Numbered from the stretch's first letter, positions 5,838 to 13,105 are shown. The stretch: 22,224 nt of DNA from a virus (IMGVR_UViG_3300006735_000297:1-22224); one strand, 5' to 3'. Numbers and translations are program-made. Notes: generated by a model from the sequence alone, not told the origin.

Positions 5838-6658
5838 GGGTATCTCCCCCTCGGTGCGCCCTCTCCATTACGGACACGCTCATACTTATCGAACTCACAT
5901 AAGCTATGCTCGATATCTCTCATTTCTAATTTAGGAAATCCTTCACTAAGATATTCTGAAGAGAACTTAAGAAGCTCAAGCATTTCTTCGTTCCAATCGT
6001 GCTTTCTACTTGTATAATTTAATTCTCTACCATATATGCGGTTAAGACCTCTCATGGCTCCTGGACCAGCATTTGCCCAAGTATAGATATCTTTAGCCTC
6101 GTTTAGAAGATATGTGTGTCGTAGGTCAGTAATTATTTCATACGACATGAATGGACCTTGGTACGGAAATTGCATAACAACATGCCAAGAGCGGTGAAGA
6201 CTACTATCTTTCAACTCGTTAATGAGGTTATCACGTTGTTCCCACATTTGATCAATGCACCATATAATCCCATCAACTTTATCCATTCCGTTTGGAGACT
6301 TAATTATATAACCTCCAGTTATATATTTTTGTTGTTTCTTTATCTCCTGACGCGCCAACTCTGGCTTCCAATCTACATGGAGATTGTTAGACAAAAGAGT
6401 CTCACCTGTTTCGATAAGATTAAACCATCGGAATATTATCGTAGCCATCAAGACCTCAGATCGGTTCTTCAATGGGTCTCGCATATTTTCCCTAAACCAA
6501 ATGGTTGTTTTGTCGTTTTCTCTAAATGGATTTGTAAAGCGATATGATTTTAAGATTTCGTCTTTAGTCCAGTCGTCGCGAGAGATACCAGCATTCCTTC
6601 TTCGAAAAATGCGGTGTCTCTCCTCGATCCACCAGAAGAACCTTTCAACAGGCTCCAT
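5834..6658 (-). CDS. DNA base hypermodification protein (HMUDK helical / aGPT-Pplase-like)
   Basis: 274 aa. Signature segments: EERHRIFRRR (12-21), SYRFTNPFRENDKTT (38-52), YQGPFMSYEIITDLRHT (166-182), TWANAGPGAMRGLNRIYG (193-210), and EMRDIEHSLCEFDKYERV (245-262) followed by GEGAPRG. I recognise this order as the helical, DNA-glycosylase-like family that includes the helical domain of 5-hydroxymethyl-dU DNA kinase and the aGPT-Pplase/amino-acid:DNA transferase group in hypermodified-thymine phages. No Walker A P-loop is present, so it is not itself a P-loop kinase. It probably acts on modified thymine in DNA. Its start shares one base with the methyltransferase stop (TAATG) and its end overlaps the TS-family gene by four bases. 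Family assignment is from memory; the reaction is inferred. Confidence 0.8.
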   Translation of the reverse strand: MEPVERFFWWIEERHRIFRRRNAGISRDDWTKDEILKSYRFTNPFRENDKTTIWFRENMRDPLKNRSEVLMATIIFRWFNLIETGETLLSNNLHVDWKPELARQEIKKQQKYITGGYIIKSPNGMDKVDGIIWCIDQMWEQRDNLINELKDSSLHRSWHVVMQFPYQGPFMSYEIITDLRHTYLLNEAKDIYTWANAGPGAMRGLNRIYGRELNYTSRKHDWNEEMLELLKFSSEYLSEGFPKLEMRDIEHSLCEFDKYERVRNGEGAPRGRYP

Positions 6659-7497
6659 TACTTCTTCCTCATAATCCAGTTTACATTATTAGCTGTTTCT
6701 GGATAAGCAGTAGCAAGGATAACTCTTTGCCAATGTTTATCGAAACGACCCTGAATATCATCAATCACATGCTGTGGCCAACGAGCAGTAGCACGATGGT
6801 TGTTTTTAAAATTATTCATTTGGGTAAACGTGCCGTAATGTCTTTCGATAACGAAGTATTTTTCGAGGAGTTCTTTGAGTTCTTGATACCCCCACTCGTA
6901 GACGTGGTCTTTTGGGAGGATATCGTTTGATCCGTCGTGGTTCGGCGTCGAGACATACGCAACGCCCCCTGTACGGAGTTTACGTGAGGCGGCTTCGATC
7001 CATGGCTCAATGAACTCTCTCCCCATATGCTCAATAACTTCAGTTGTCATAAATACATCTATAGACTCGTCCTCGACAGGAGGTTCAGGATCAAGAGTTA
7101 AATCTTGAAGGACGATACGACCTTTTCCCCCTGACATAGTTTGAAACCATTTATGTTCGTCGACAGGAAGATTATCGTCCACCCACCAGTCGTCAAGGCA
7201 AGCCGGATCAATATCCATGCCCGTGTAGCTGTTTACGATCTCGGCCTTACGAGATACGAACGCCTTATATAAATAACGTAGAGTCCAAACTTCCCCACAT
7301 CCTATTTCTAAGATATCCACAGGGCGACCAAGTTGTTTAGCCCTGCCCATAATTATCTGTCCCATTTTACAGAACCTAGATATATGAGCCAATTCATCAG
7401 GACGCCAGTTAGCCAATGTACCAGCACTAGCTATATCCATACGAGTGTTTTTTGAATTATTTGCGTTTACCGCAAGTTTCTTTCTAATAGATGCCAT
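6658..7497 (-). CDS. Class I SAM-dependent methyltransferase
   Basis: Rossmann-fold methyltransferase, 279 aa. Motif I is DILEIGCGEVW (61-71); an acidic loop GMDIDPACLDDW (93-104) follows and should hold the SAM ribose. The later strand and helix are DVFMTTEVIEHM (147-158), then LRTGGVAYVSTPN (174-186). The C-terminal part (EWGYQELKELLEKYFVIERH) is typical of this family's lid. There is no DPPY or PC motif, so this is not a usual adenine or C5-cytosine DNA methyltransferase. The substrate is unknown. As first gene of the coupled chain with the hypermodification and TS-family genes, it might methylate a modified base, nucleotide or side chain. AAAGGAG lies seven bases before the ATG. Confidence 0.85.
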   Translation of the reverse strand: MASIRKKLAVNANNSKNTRMDIASAGTLANWRPDELAHISRFCKMGQIIMGRAKQLGRPVDILEIGCGEVWTLRYLYKAFVSRKAEIVNSYTGMDIDPACLDDWWVDDNLPVDEHKWFQTMSGGKGRIVLQDLTLDPEPPVEDESIDVFMTTEVIEHMGREFIEPWIEAASRKLRTGGVAYVSTPNHDGSNDILPKDHVYEWGYQELKELLEKYFVIERHYGTFTQMNNFKNNHRATARWPQHVIDDIQGRFDKHWQRVILATAYPETANNVNWIMRKK

Positions 7498-7520
7498 TTA
7501 TTTCTCCTTTGGCAAAATGG

Positions 7521-7595
7521 GTGGAAAGGACGGCGAGTTTGTGAAGTTCATACACAGCAAGCTGTAGTAACCCCCAGTGTGACCGCCCTTTCCGC
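7521..7595 (-). ncRNA. Imperfect hairpin between two genes
   Basis: The 108-base gap between the 159-aa gene and the methyltransferase holds a long imperfect stem. GGAAAGG (7523-7529) pairs with CCTTTCC (7587-7593), and CGG (7531-7533) with CCG (7583-7585), with one A-C mismatch between them. Wobble and G-C pairs at 7521-7522/7594-7595 extend it. The loop holds a smaller bulged hairpin (ACAG-CAAG-CTGT, plus TAC/GTA). It may modulate read-through or RNA processing ahead of the modification genes; there is no U-tract for a standard terminator. Confidence 0.35.
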
Positions 7596-7605
7596 ATCGG
7601 CGAGA

Positions 7606-8085
7606 CTAGCTAAGAATACGGATGTATCCTTTGTCGACCATCTCACGATGATAGTGTTTATAGATTTTATCTACAGATTGTTTAGTTATGAGAACAGGTT
7701 CTAACTTTTCCCATAAAAGACCTATGGTTGTAGAGCCTTGAAAATCTTTATCTAAGACGTTTAGGATAGCCATCATTTGAGGCGCACCTTTTTCAGGATA
7801 TTTAACAAACTCCACCCTTGTGTTTACTTTTAAACGTCCTGTATTAGAACGACCCTGCGCTCTTAACATTTCTGTCCTGCGAGATTCGGCATTACTCATA
7901 GCCGCTTCTTTATCAAGCATAGCCACATGCTTTTGACCTTTATTATTAAACTGATCTGGTTCCATAATTAACTTTCCCTTATGAAATTTAGATTTGTATT
8001 TATGACGAGGAAACTTCTCCTGTTCACCAAAATCGTGGTCAGGAGACCACTGCCATGCGTCATGAGCTGTCTGTATCCATCCCAT
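7606..8085 (-). CDS. Hypothetical protein, 159 aa
   Basis: Not recognised. Residues 1-60 are rich in W, H and K (AHDAWQWSPDHDF, KFPRHKYKSKFHKG) and look disordered or nucleic-acid-binding. Residues about 60-90 form a charged helix. The C-terminal 60 residues have helix-turn-strand spacing (TTIGLLWEKLEPVLITKQSV, then IYKHYHREMVDKGYIRIL) that could be a winged helix, a guess from pattern only. The gene follows the helicase after a 68-base gap with repeats and precedes the methyltransferase after a 108-base gap. GAGGAG lies about nine bases before the ATG. Confidence 0.6.
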   Translation of the reverse strand: MGWIQTAHDAWQWSPDHDFGEQEKFPRHKYKSKFHKGKLIMEPDQFNNKGQKHVAMLDKEAAMSNAESRRTEMLRAQGRSNTGRLKVNTRVEFVKYPEKGAPQMMAILNVLDKDFQGSTTIGLLWEKLEPVLITKQSVDKIYKHYHREMVDKGYIRILS

Positions 8086-8153
8086 TCTTCTTTCTCCTCT
8101 TACTCTATTAAGATTTTAGACTTAATTTAGATTTTTTTAAATAACAAAATCTT
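8086..8153. repeat. AT-rich gap with inverted repeats
   Basis: AAGATTTT (8110-8117) is an 8-bp inverted match to AAAATCTT (8146-8153), and a nested AGATTTT (8129-8135) also pairs with AAAATCT (8146-8152) around a 10-base loop. On the minus strand the stem lies just after the helicase stop. It has no U-tract on that strand, so it would be a weak attenuator at best; the very low GC also permits chance pairing. Confidence 0.3.
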
Positions 8154-9656
8154 CTACAAGGGAAAATATTTATTGGTCATCGGCTGTACGATATGCAAAT
8201 TTTGTTTAGCTCTAGTTAATCCTACATAAAATACACGAGTATCATCGTCAGGATGTTTTTCATATTCTTTCCAAGTGCGGTGAGGAATATCAGTAAGTAA
8301 CAAAACATTGTCTGCTTCACCACCTTTAGCAGAGTGTATAGTAGATAGTTTAACGCGAGGTGTTTTAGTTATCTTCTCACCCCTACGAAGCATCGAAAGA
8401 ATATAACTTCTCTCTGCAGGGCTTATGGCATCAAACATGTCGTGCCAGATCAAAGGCTCACCAATGGAGGCTTTTTGCAAGACTTCCGCCAGAGTGAGCT
8501 TCTCGTCTTGCGGAGTATCTTCGAGTATCTTCTTTTTCGAACTTTTGATGTACGAAACAGCTGAAACCGCCTGTTCGGGATAAAGAGTGTATCCTTTTCG
8601 TAATTGTTCCCAGTTTTTAACGGCATTTATTTTCTTTTCAGAAATAGAGGGGTTTTCCTTACGCTCAAAATATACACCAAGACTGCGACAATGTGCGTCT
8701 ATTTCATTTAACAAATAATTAGACCGTGATAATATTAACCACTGCCCAGAAAGGAGATCAACATGCTCGAAACTTGCTTCGCTAATGACCTGTCCTTTTT
8801 CACTTCGGGGCTTCCAAGTTTTATTTGTTCTTGTCTTAACACGTCTTATCACTCTGTCGGCTATCTCATGGACGGAACTAGGGATGCGGTAACTTTGATC
8901 CAAAACTCTAGCATTCCCTTTACTTATAGAAACGAGATGATCCACGTCTGCCCCTGCCCATCTAAAAATAGCTTGATCATCATCTCCGGCAATATAGACT
9001 CTCTCCGAGTTTTGTGCCAATACATTTACTAGCTTCCACTGTAAAGGACTAAGATCTTGAGCTTCGTCTATGAACATAACTTCTAGTTTCGGAGACAATT
9101 CTTTTTCTACACAAAGTGAAAGCATGTCTGTGAAATCTAAAAGACCTCTCGCTTTTTTAAATTGTTGTAACCCCTTAGAAAATCTCTCTAATACGTGCCA
9201 ATCAACATCCTCGTCATAATGCTGATGCCATTGCTGTCTTAACTCTACGTTTCTTAAACGAGATAAACCTTCTATAAATCTAAGCCTATCATCTTTAGAT
9301 AGCATAGATATAGACCCCTCCTCCATTTTTGAATCACCAGTAAGACGCATACCCATTATATCGCTGAACTCACGATACTGTGGACCGTTCATAACGCCCT
9401 GACGAGAGAGACCTAACATCTTATAACAAAGAGAATGCAGCGTTCTAAAATTTGGTAATTCTTTTTCGTCTAAACCAAACCTATCTATCGTTCTCTCTCG
9501 TCCTTCTTTAGAGGCTTTTTTAGTGAAGGCAAAGTAGCCTATTCGATCAGGCGGAGTACCCTGCTCCATCTCCATTTCTATAAGGTTCAATATTGTTGTT
9601 GTCTTGCCTGTTCCAGGAGGACCAAGGATAATCGACCATGTGCTGGGGTCTTCCAT
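8154..9656 (-). CDS. UvrD/Rep-type superfamily 1 DNA helicase
   Basis: 500-aa SF1A helicase with the motifs in order: Walker A GPPGTGKT (12-19), motif Ia-like AFTKKASKEGRERT (43-56), Walker B IDEAQD (196-201), motif III AGDDDQAIFRWAGAD (223-237), motif IV DQSYR (253-257), motif V STIHSAKG near residue 438, and motif VI FYVGLTRAKQNLHIV near residue 475. It is shorter than cellular UvrD (about 720 aa) and lacks much of the 1B/2B regions. Such helicases act at forks or in recombination and repair. The ATG at 9656 shares one base with the primase stop (TAATG), so primase and helicase are coupled. Confidence 0.92.
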   Translation of the reverse strand: MEDPSTWSIILGPPGTGKTTTILNLIEMEMEQGTPPDRIGYFAFTKKASKEGRERTIDRFGLDEKELPNFRTLHSLCYKMLGLSRQGVMNGPQYREFSDIMGMRLTGDSKMEEGSISMLSKDDRLRFIEGLSRLRNVELRQQWHQHYDEDVDWHVLERFSKGLQQFKKARGLLDFTDMLSLCVEKELSPKLEVMFIDEAQDLSPLQWKLVNVLAQNSERVYIAGDDDQAIFRWAGADVDHLVSISKGNARVLDQSYRIPSSVHEIADRVIRRVKTRTNKTWKPRSEKGQVISEASFEHVDLLSGQWLILSRSNYLLNEIDAHCRSLGVYFERKENPSISEKKINAVKNWEQLRKGYTLYPEQAVSAVSYIKSSKKKILEDTPQDEKLTLAEVLQKASIGEPLIWHDMFDAISPAERSYILSMLRRGEKITKTPRVKLSTIHSAKGGEADNVLLLTDIPHRTWKEYEKHPDDDTRVFYVGLTRAKQNLHIVQPMTNKYFPL

Positions 9657-11191
9657 TAGAACGGCTCCTCTTTCATGTCTGGTATTTGATAACCCTCTTG
9701 CTGTAATGAATATTCAGGTATAAACCAAACTGTTACACCTTTACCCTTCACATGAAAAAAGTGATGACTACCGCCTAACTCACGAAGCCTCGCCGCAATA
9801 TGATTACGACCATATTCTCTAAACTGTTGTCTGTTAAAATAGTCTAATAGATCTTTAAGCCTGAAATATGTTTTACCTTCTTCTGTCCAAGGCTTACCTA
9901 AAAGTATTTCATCTCTGCTTTGAGCTTGCGCTCGCTCAGTACAGAACGCTTCTAAAAGCTCCATGAACTGTCCTTGCACCGATACGTCTTGTGGTACTTC
10001 GATTATCGACACGCTATCCAGTAACTGCTGTATCGTAGTTCGCCAGTTATTTTGACGTTGGGTAGGAGGCATGGTATTAATCGCATCCATACACCTACGT
10101 TGAAACTTCGTCTGGTTTTGTAACTCTTCTGTCGTAAGCTCTATCCTTTGCCCCTCGACATCTAAGAACCATATAGGCGGAGAAGAATCTTGTTTTTGAA
10201 GATTACCAAACTGTGGCAATCCTCCTGATGCCCCTACCCCATACTCACATGTTCTACAAACAGCTGCATTACAAAAAGCAGCGATAGGCTGATCATTACA
10301 TTTATATTGGTAGTCTTTATTTCCTAAAGCTCGAACAACAGTCAATACTTCTTGCGCACCGAGAGGTGGCTTCATGTACTTAAAATTAAATTCTTCTACT
10401 TTACGATCCCAGTCGTCTTGATGCTTTTTTCGTAGAAATACACCTAAATCAAATAAACCATTATTACGAGTTCCTTCGGGAAACCCCATAGAACAAAGAA
10501 CCTTGAGACAAGGTGGTGCGCCTACTAAATCAGGGTTATCTTCTGCATTAACAATAGATGGAGGAGCAAGGTTTTCTAATTCACGTTTAGAAATCTTTTT
10601 ATCGTTTGCGTGTTTTAAAAACACCTTAAGATCTAATATACCCTCGCCTTCATCGTTATGCGCATATCTTGTAGAATTAGATCCCCCAAAATAAGGCATG
10701 TTTAGAATGTTCCCTCTGTCTCCTTTTTCTAAAAGAAGTTTCGTTTGTTTAGGGAATATTTCAGCTGTTCCGTAACCAAAAGATGCCGCAATCTCTTTTA
10801 ACTTAGACTGCATGAGAGAGGCTGATACAGGCTCCGATACAAAACAAAATACATGCGCTCCTCCTGATTTAGAGCGAGCGACTATAAAAGGCATTTCGCC
10901 TCGTTTTACTAAACGCTCAATAAGCTCTGCAAGATTAAGAGGATAAGTATCAATATCTATAGCCCCCCAAACGCAAGTGTTATCCTCGCATATTGGAACT
11001 ATGCCTAGAGACTCTTTACCATCTAAATGATTAGTCCAAAGTTCTATAAGACGATCGTCGTCTATATCTTCTGATACGACACGATATTGTCCTTTTTGTT
11101 TTCCTGGACCATTATCTTCATTTGGCCTATAACTTCCATAGGCTAATTTTAAACCAGTAAATAAACTAGCGAATTCTGACGCAAGTGACAT
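9656..11191 (-). CDS. Archaeo-eukaryotic-type primase (PrimPol-like)
   Basis: 511-aa primase. Motif I is AIDIDTY (D79, D81, metal-binding), motif II SGGAH (109-113, with H113), and a later strand NMPYFGG (164-170) is in the place of motif III. A Cys cluster follows (C298, C307, C312, C315, in KCND...FCNAAVCRTCEYG), probably zinc-binding, as seen in phage PriCT-like regions. A long helical C-terminus ends in acidic MKEEPF. There is no fused SF3, SF4 or DnaB helicase: it would need a separate helicase. The gene is followed directly by the UvrD-like helicase and preceded by the SSB-like gene. The start at 11191 has an AAGGGAAGC SD. Confidence 0.85.
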   Translation of the reverse strand: MSLASEFASLFTGLKLAYGSYRPNEDNGPGKQKGQYRVVSEDIDDDRLIELWTNHLDGKESLGIVPICEDNTCVWGAIDIDTYPLNLAELIERLVKRGEMPFIVARSKSGGAHVFCFVSEPVSASLMQSKLKEIAASFGYGTAEIFPKQTKLLLEKGDRGNILNMPYFGGSNSTRYAHNDEGEGILDLKVFLKHANDKKISKRELENLAPPSIVNAEDNPDLVGAPPCLKVLCSMGFPEGTRNNGLFDLGVFLRKKHQDDWDRKVEEFNFKYMKPPLGAQEVLTVVRALGNKDYQYKCNDQPIAAFCNAAVCRTCEYGVGASGGLPQFGNLQKQDSSPPIWFLDVEGQRIELTTEELQNQTKFQRRCMDAINTMPPTQRQNNWRTTIQQLLDSVSIIEVPQDVSVQGQFMELLEAFCTERAQAQSRDEILLGKPWTEEGKTYFRLKDLLDYFNRQQFREYGRNHIAARLRELGGSHHFFHVKGKGVTVWFIPEYSLQQEGYQIPDMKEEPF

Positions 11192-11215
11192 ACGCTTCCC
11201 TTTCTATGGTCAAAC

Positions 11216-11243
11216 TAAGGGCAGAGCTTTCACCCTGCCCTTA
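11216..11243 (-). terminator. Hairpin between the SSB-like and primase genes
   Basis: A 9-bp perfect stem, TAAGGGCAG/CTGCCCTTA, with a 10-base loop, lies 14 bases beyond the stop of the SSB-like gene. On the minus strand it is followed by GTTTGACC, with no proper U-tract. It may partly terminate the SSB-like transcript, giving more SSB-like protein than primase, or protect the 3' end. Confidence 0.5.
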
Positions 11244-11257
11244 ATAAATTTACTAAC

Positions 11258-12040
11258 CTAGAAAGGCACTTCGTCAGAAGGTTCTTCTACCTCAGTTTCT
11301 TTTACAACAACTTCTCCGCCCTTTATCATACCGAGGAACTTTTTGCCCTCTTTCATTATATCAGGGTTGGTAGTTGGTCCTTCTAAACCAATCGAATATC
11401 CATACCAAGAGCCACGATCGTTTTGTTCAGCTACCGTTTTCACACGGTATTTGTACATGAACATAGGCGCGTCCACCATCTGTCCGTTATGCTGTACTTT
11501 CCGAGTTTTAAGCTGCATAACCCACTTCTTGGCCTTACTGAGCTGACTAGAAGACATGGCAATTACGGCTTCAGACCATTGAGACTCGTCCTCAGAACAA
11601 ATCATCACATAGAAGTTTGCTGTTTCTGCTATGTAATTACCGTTCTGTAAAACGAACTGACCCCTGTCGTTTTTTGTACACTCAGCAAGGATATCACGAC
11701 TCATGTGGTCATCTACTTTACCACCGCCACTTTCGCGTGGTTGCCACTCGACATACCTTTTTTCATAGTAACAAGGGACAACTATAATCCCCTCATCCCC
11801 ATCATGCGCATCACCTAAACCTGTATTATACAAATTACCTTGCTCTGCGCCTTGGATATATTTACCATCGTTTTTATTAAGCTGAGGACTTAGTGCCTGT
11901 AAGATGGTTAAATAAGGAACTGTAGTGTCATCCTGAGTAAGATGCTCTAAGCCTGTACCAAGTTCTAATAAATCATCTGTAATTACAGCTACTGATCCGC
12001 CCTCTGCTTTTACAGCTACTTCTGAAGTTTTTTGAGCCAT
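11258..12040 (-). CDS. Putative ssDNA-binding protein
   Basis: 260 aa. The central part has the strand-rich order 'YLTILQALSPQLNKNDGKY ... IQGAEQGNLYNTG ... GIIVVPCYYEKRYVEW ... FYVMICSEDESQWSEAVIAM ... MFMYKYRVKTVAEQNDRGSWYGYSI'. From memory this occurs in marine phages beside primase and helicase genes and is often annotated hypothetical or SSB. The C-terminus is VKETEVEEPSDEVPF, an acidic tail ending in PF, like the tip of bacterial SSB and T7 gp2.5. The OB fold is not proven. A strong AGGAGG lies six bases upstream of ATG 12040. A 9-bp hairpin follows the stop. Confidence 0.65.
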   Translation of the reverse strand: MAQKTSEVAVKAEGGSVAVITDDLLELGTGLEHLTQDDTTVPYLTILQALSPQLNKNDGKYIQGAEQGNLYNTGLGDAHDGDEGIIVVPCYYEKRYVEWQPRESGGGKVDDHMSRDILAECTKNDRGQFVLQNGNYIAETANFYVMICSEDESQWSEAVIAMSSSQLSKAKKWVMQLKTRKVQHNGQMVDAPMFMYKYRVKTVAEQNDRGSWYGYSIGLEGPTTNPDIMKEGKKFLGMIKGGEVVVKETEVEEPSDEVPF

Positions 12041-12049
12041 AGTATCCTC

Positions 12050-12454
12050 CTATTTGGCTATCGTGGTTTTGAGTCCAGTGTACAAGCCGAATAAATCGAC
12101 AGGCACATCTGTTCCCTTTTCAAGTTGTTCTTTTGCAAATGCTTTTAATCGCATATGATGCACGGCTTCTTTAGTAGTAAGTTTACAACCGTGAGAATGC
12201 AAATGGTCAAACATCTGATTGAACTTTTTTAGTTCTACTTCAGTCCTACCAAACTTCGCATTTATCTCTTTGTCGATTAAATCACCAAAGCCATTATCTT
12301 CAAGCCAAGCATGGGCTTGCTCTAAATTAGCCTTACTGATGTGTGCGTTTACAAAAGGTTCTACTTTTATTCTTGAACCGTCAGCTAGTTTTATCTCTGA
12401 TAAACCAGCTTCTGCCAAAGCATCTGGAAGATCATGCTCTCTTACGTTACGCAA
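12050..12454 (-). CDS. C-terminal part of a split phage protein, 134 aa
   Basis: The frame opens at a TTG (12454), not ATG, and no SD is near. Content: 'NVREHDLPDALAEAGLSEI', a beta strand 'KLADGSRIKVEPF', then helices with 'AHAWLEDNGFGDLI' and 'ELFGLYTGLK'-like C-terminal residues (DLFGLYTGLKTTIAK). From memory, T7-like and marine phage proteins have this layout behind a coiled coil ending 'ELxxVxExDLPxxMxEAG'. The preceding gene (12621-12442) supplies that coiled coil, in another frame. Reading the two as one by a -1 step in the A5 run at 12465-12461 gives QLKAKKEELRNVREHDLP, a natural join. The last two codons overlap the SD of the SSB-like gene. Confidence 0.6.
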   Translation of the reverse strand: MRNVREHDLPDALAEAGLSEIKLADGSRIKVEPFVNAHISKANLEQAHAWLEDNGFGDLIDKEINAKFGRTEVELKKFNQMFDHLHSHGCKLTTKEAVHHMRLKAFAKEQLEKGTDVPVDLFGLYTGLKTTIAK

Positions 12455-12621
12455 TTCTTCTTTTTAGCCTTCAGTTGATCCTCAAGCGTAGTTACACCAC
12501 GCTCTAATTCCAACTGTTTATTTGCCAGATCGGCAATGCGACGCATTTCTGTGTCGGTTGCTTCGACGGATAGAGTATTTATCTCCTCGCTCCCGAGGAT
12601 ATCGTCGAGATTTTCACTCAT
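12442..12621 (-). CDS. N-terminal part of a split phage protein, 59 aa
   Basis: ATG at 12621 opens a 59-codon frame: MSENLDDILG, SEEINTLSVEATDTEMRRIA, then a heptad-like helix DLANKQLELERGVTTLEDQL and KAKKKNCVT before TAA at 12444-12442. The coiled coil would continue in the frame of the 134-aa reading frame, so this end is probably an artefact or a frameshift product. It overlaps the end of the 109-aa gene upstream by eight bases, supporting real translation. See 12050-12454. If the frameshift is real, products of 59 and about 189 aa would be made. Confidence 0.55.
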   Translation of the reverse strand: MSENLDDILGSEEINTLSVEATDTEMRRIADLANKQLELERGVTTLEDQLKAKKKNCVT

Positions 12622-12943
12622 CTATGTCTCCATAGTTCTTAAGGTTTATGTTGATAGGATAATACATCCTTTCTTGTTTATCCCATTTTAGAAGATTTAA
12701 TTTACCGTTCAGATAATCTGAAACGATAGCGGATGCGACTCCAATCGCCGCAGGATCACCAGACAATAACAAATAATCATCGTCGGTAATTTCTCGTAGC
12801 TCTTGCCTCAACCTATTTACTGTTGGAGCTGAACTAAAAATAATCTGTCGTCGTGCTGGCAGTAAAACTTTTATATTCCCAAACTCAAGTGCAGGGGTCA
12901 AGTTCCATGTGCCAAAATCCTGTATGACGTAAACTGTGCTCAT
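12614..12943 (-). CDS. Small conserved-looking phage protein, 109 aa
   Basis: Starts at ATG 12943, MSTVYVIQDFGTWNLTPALE, with AGGAAAGAAG before it; an in-frame ATG at 13021 would add 26 basic residues but has no comparable SD. The rest contains FGNIKVLLPARRQIIFSSAP, 'DDDYLLLSGDPAAIGVASAI' and a C-terminal LLKWDKQERMYYPI. From memory, the patterns 'MSTVYVxQ', 'DYLLLxGDPAAIG' and 'LLKWDRQERxYYP' recur in short phage proteins of unknown function beside replication genes. It is a compact alpha/beta protein without catalytic motif. It probably opens the transcript that runs through the SSB-like, primase and helicase genes. Confidence 0.65.
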   Translation of the reverse strand: MSTVYVIQDFGTWNLTPALEFGNIKVLLPARRQIIFSSAPTVNRLRQELREITDDDYLLLSGDPAAIGVASAIVSDYLNGKLNLLKWDKQERMYYPININLKNYGDIDE

Positions 12944-13015
12944 TCTTCTTTCTTCCTCTTTTTTAATCCTATATTTATTTATACAGGTTTTAAAGTTTAA
13001 TTTGTTGTAAAAGCT

Positions 13016-13105
13016 CGTCATAATCTCATAATGTCATAATTTAGTAGGTAACTCTCTGAAAATATTATTAAACTATCCTATGAGATTAGTTATGAGATTA
13101 TGAGA
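13016..13105. repeat. Inverted clusters of TCATAA repeats
   Basis: Three TCATAA units at an 8-base period (13018-13023, 13026-13031, 13034-13039) face two tandem TTATGAGA units (13090-13105) plus one CTATGAGA (13078-13085). The arms contain a perfect 14-bp inverted repeat: 13018-13031 against 13090-13103. The centre is AT-rich. The cluster covers the gap between the HD-domain gene (whose stop codon is inside it) and the 109-aa gene. It could be an operator, an iteron-like replication origin, or a transcription attenuator. Confidence 0.6.

Noticed and set aside
7484-7597. 37-codon frame starting at ATG 7597 on the minus strand
   Set aside because: No SD precedes it and it overlaps the methyltransferase start. 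The same bases form a plausible hairpin, which explains them better.
511-8758. 15-bp direct repeat GCCCAGAAAGGAGAT at 511-525 and 8744-8758
   Set aside because: One copy lies in a low-coding region and the other inside the helicase gene. A 15-mer match is expected by chance about once in a window of this size, and no flanking similarity exists.
12455-12475. dnaX-type slippery heptamer
   Set aside because: The heptamer is T AAA AAG, not A AAA AAG, and no stable hairpin lies at the usual 5-9 base distance. A programmed frameshift is possible but not supported by the usual signals.
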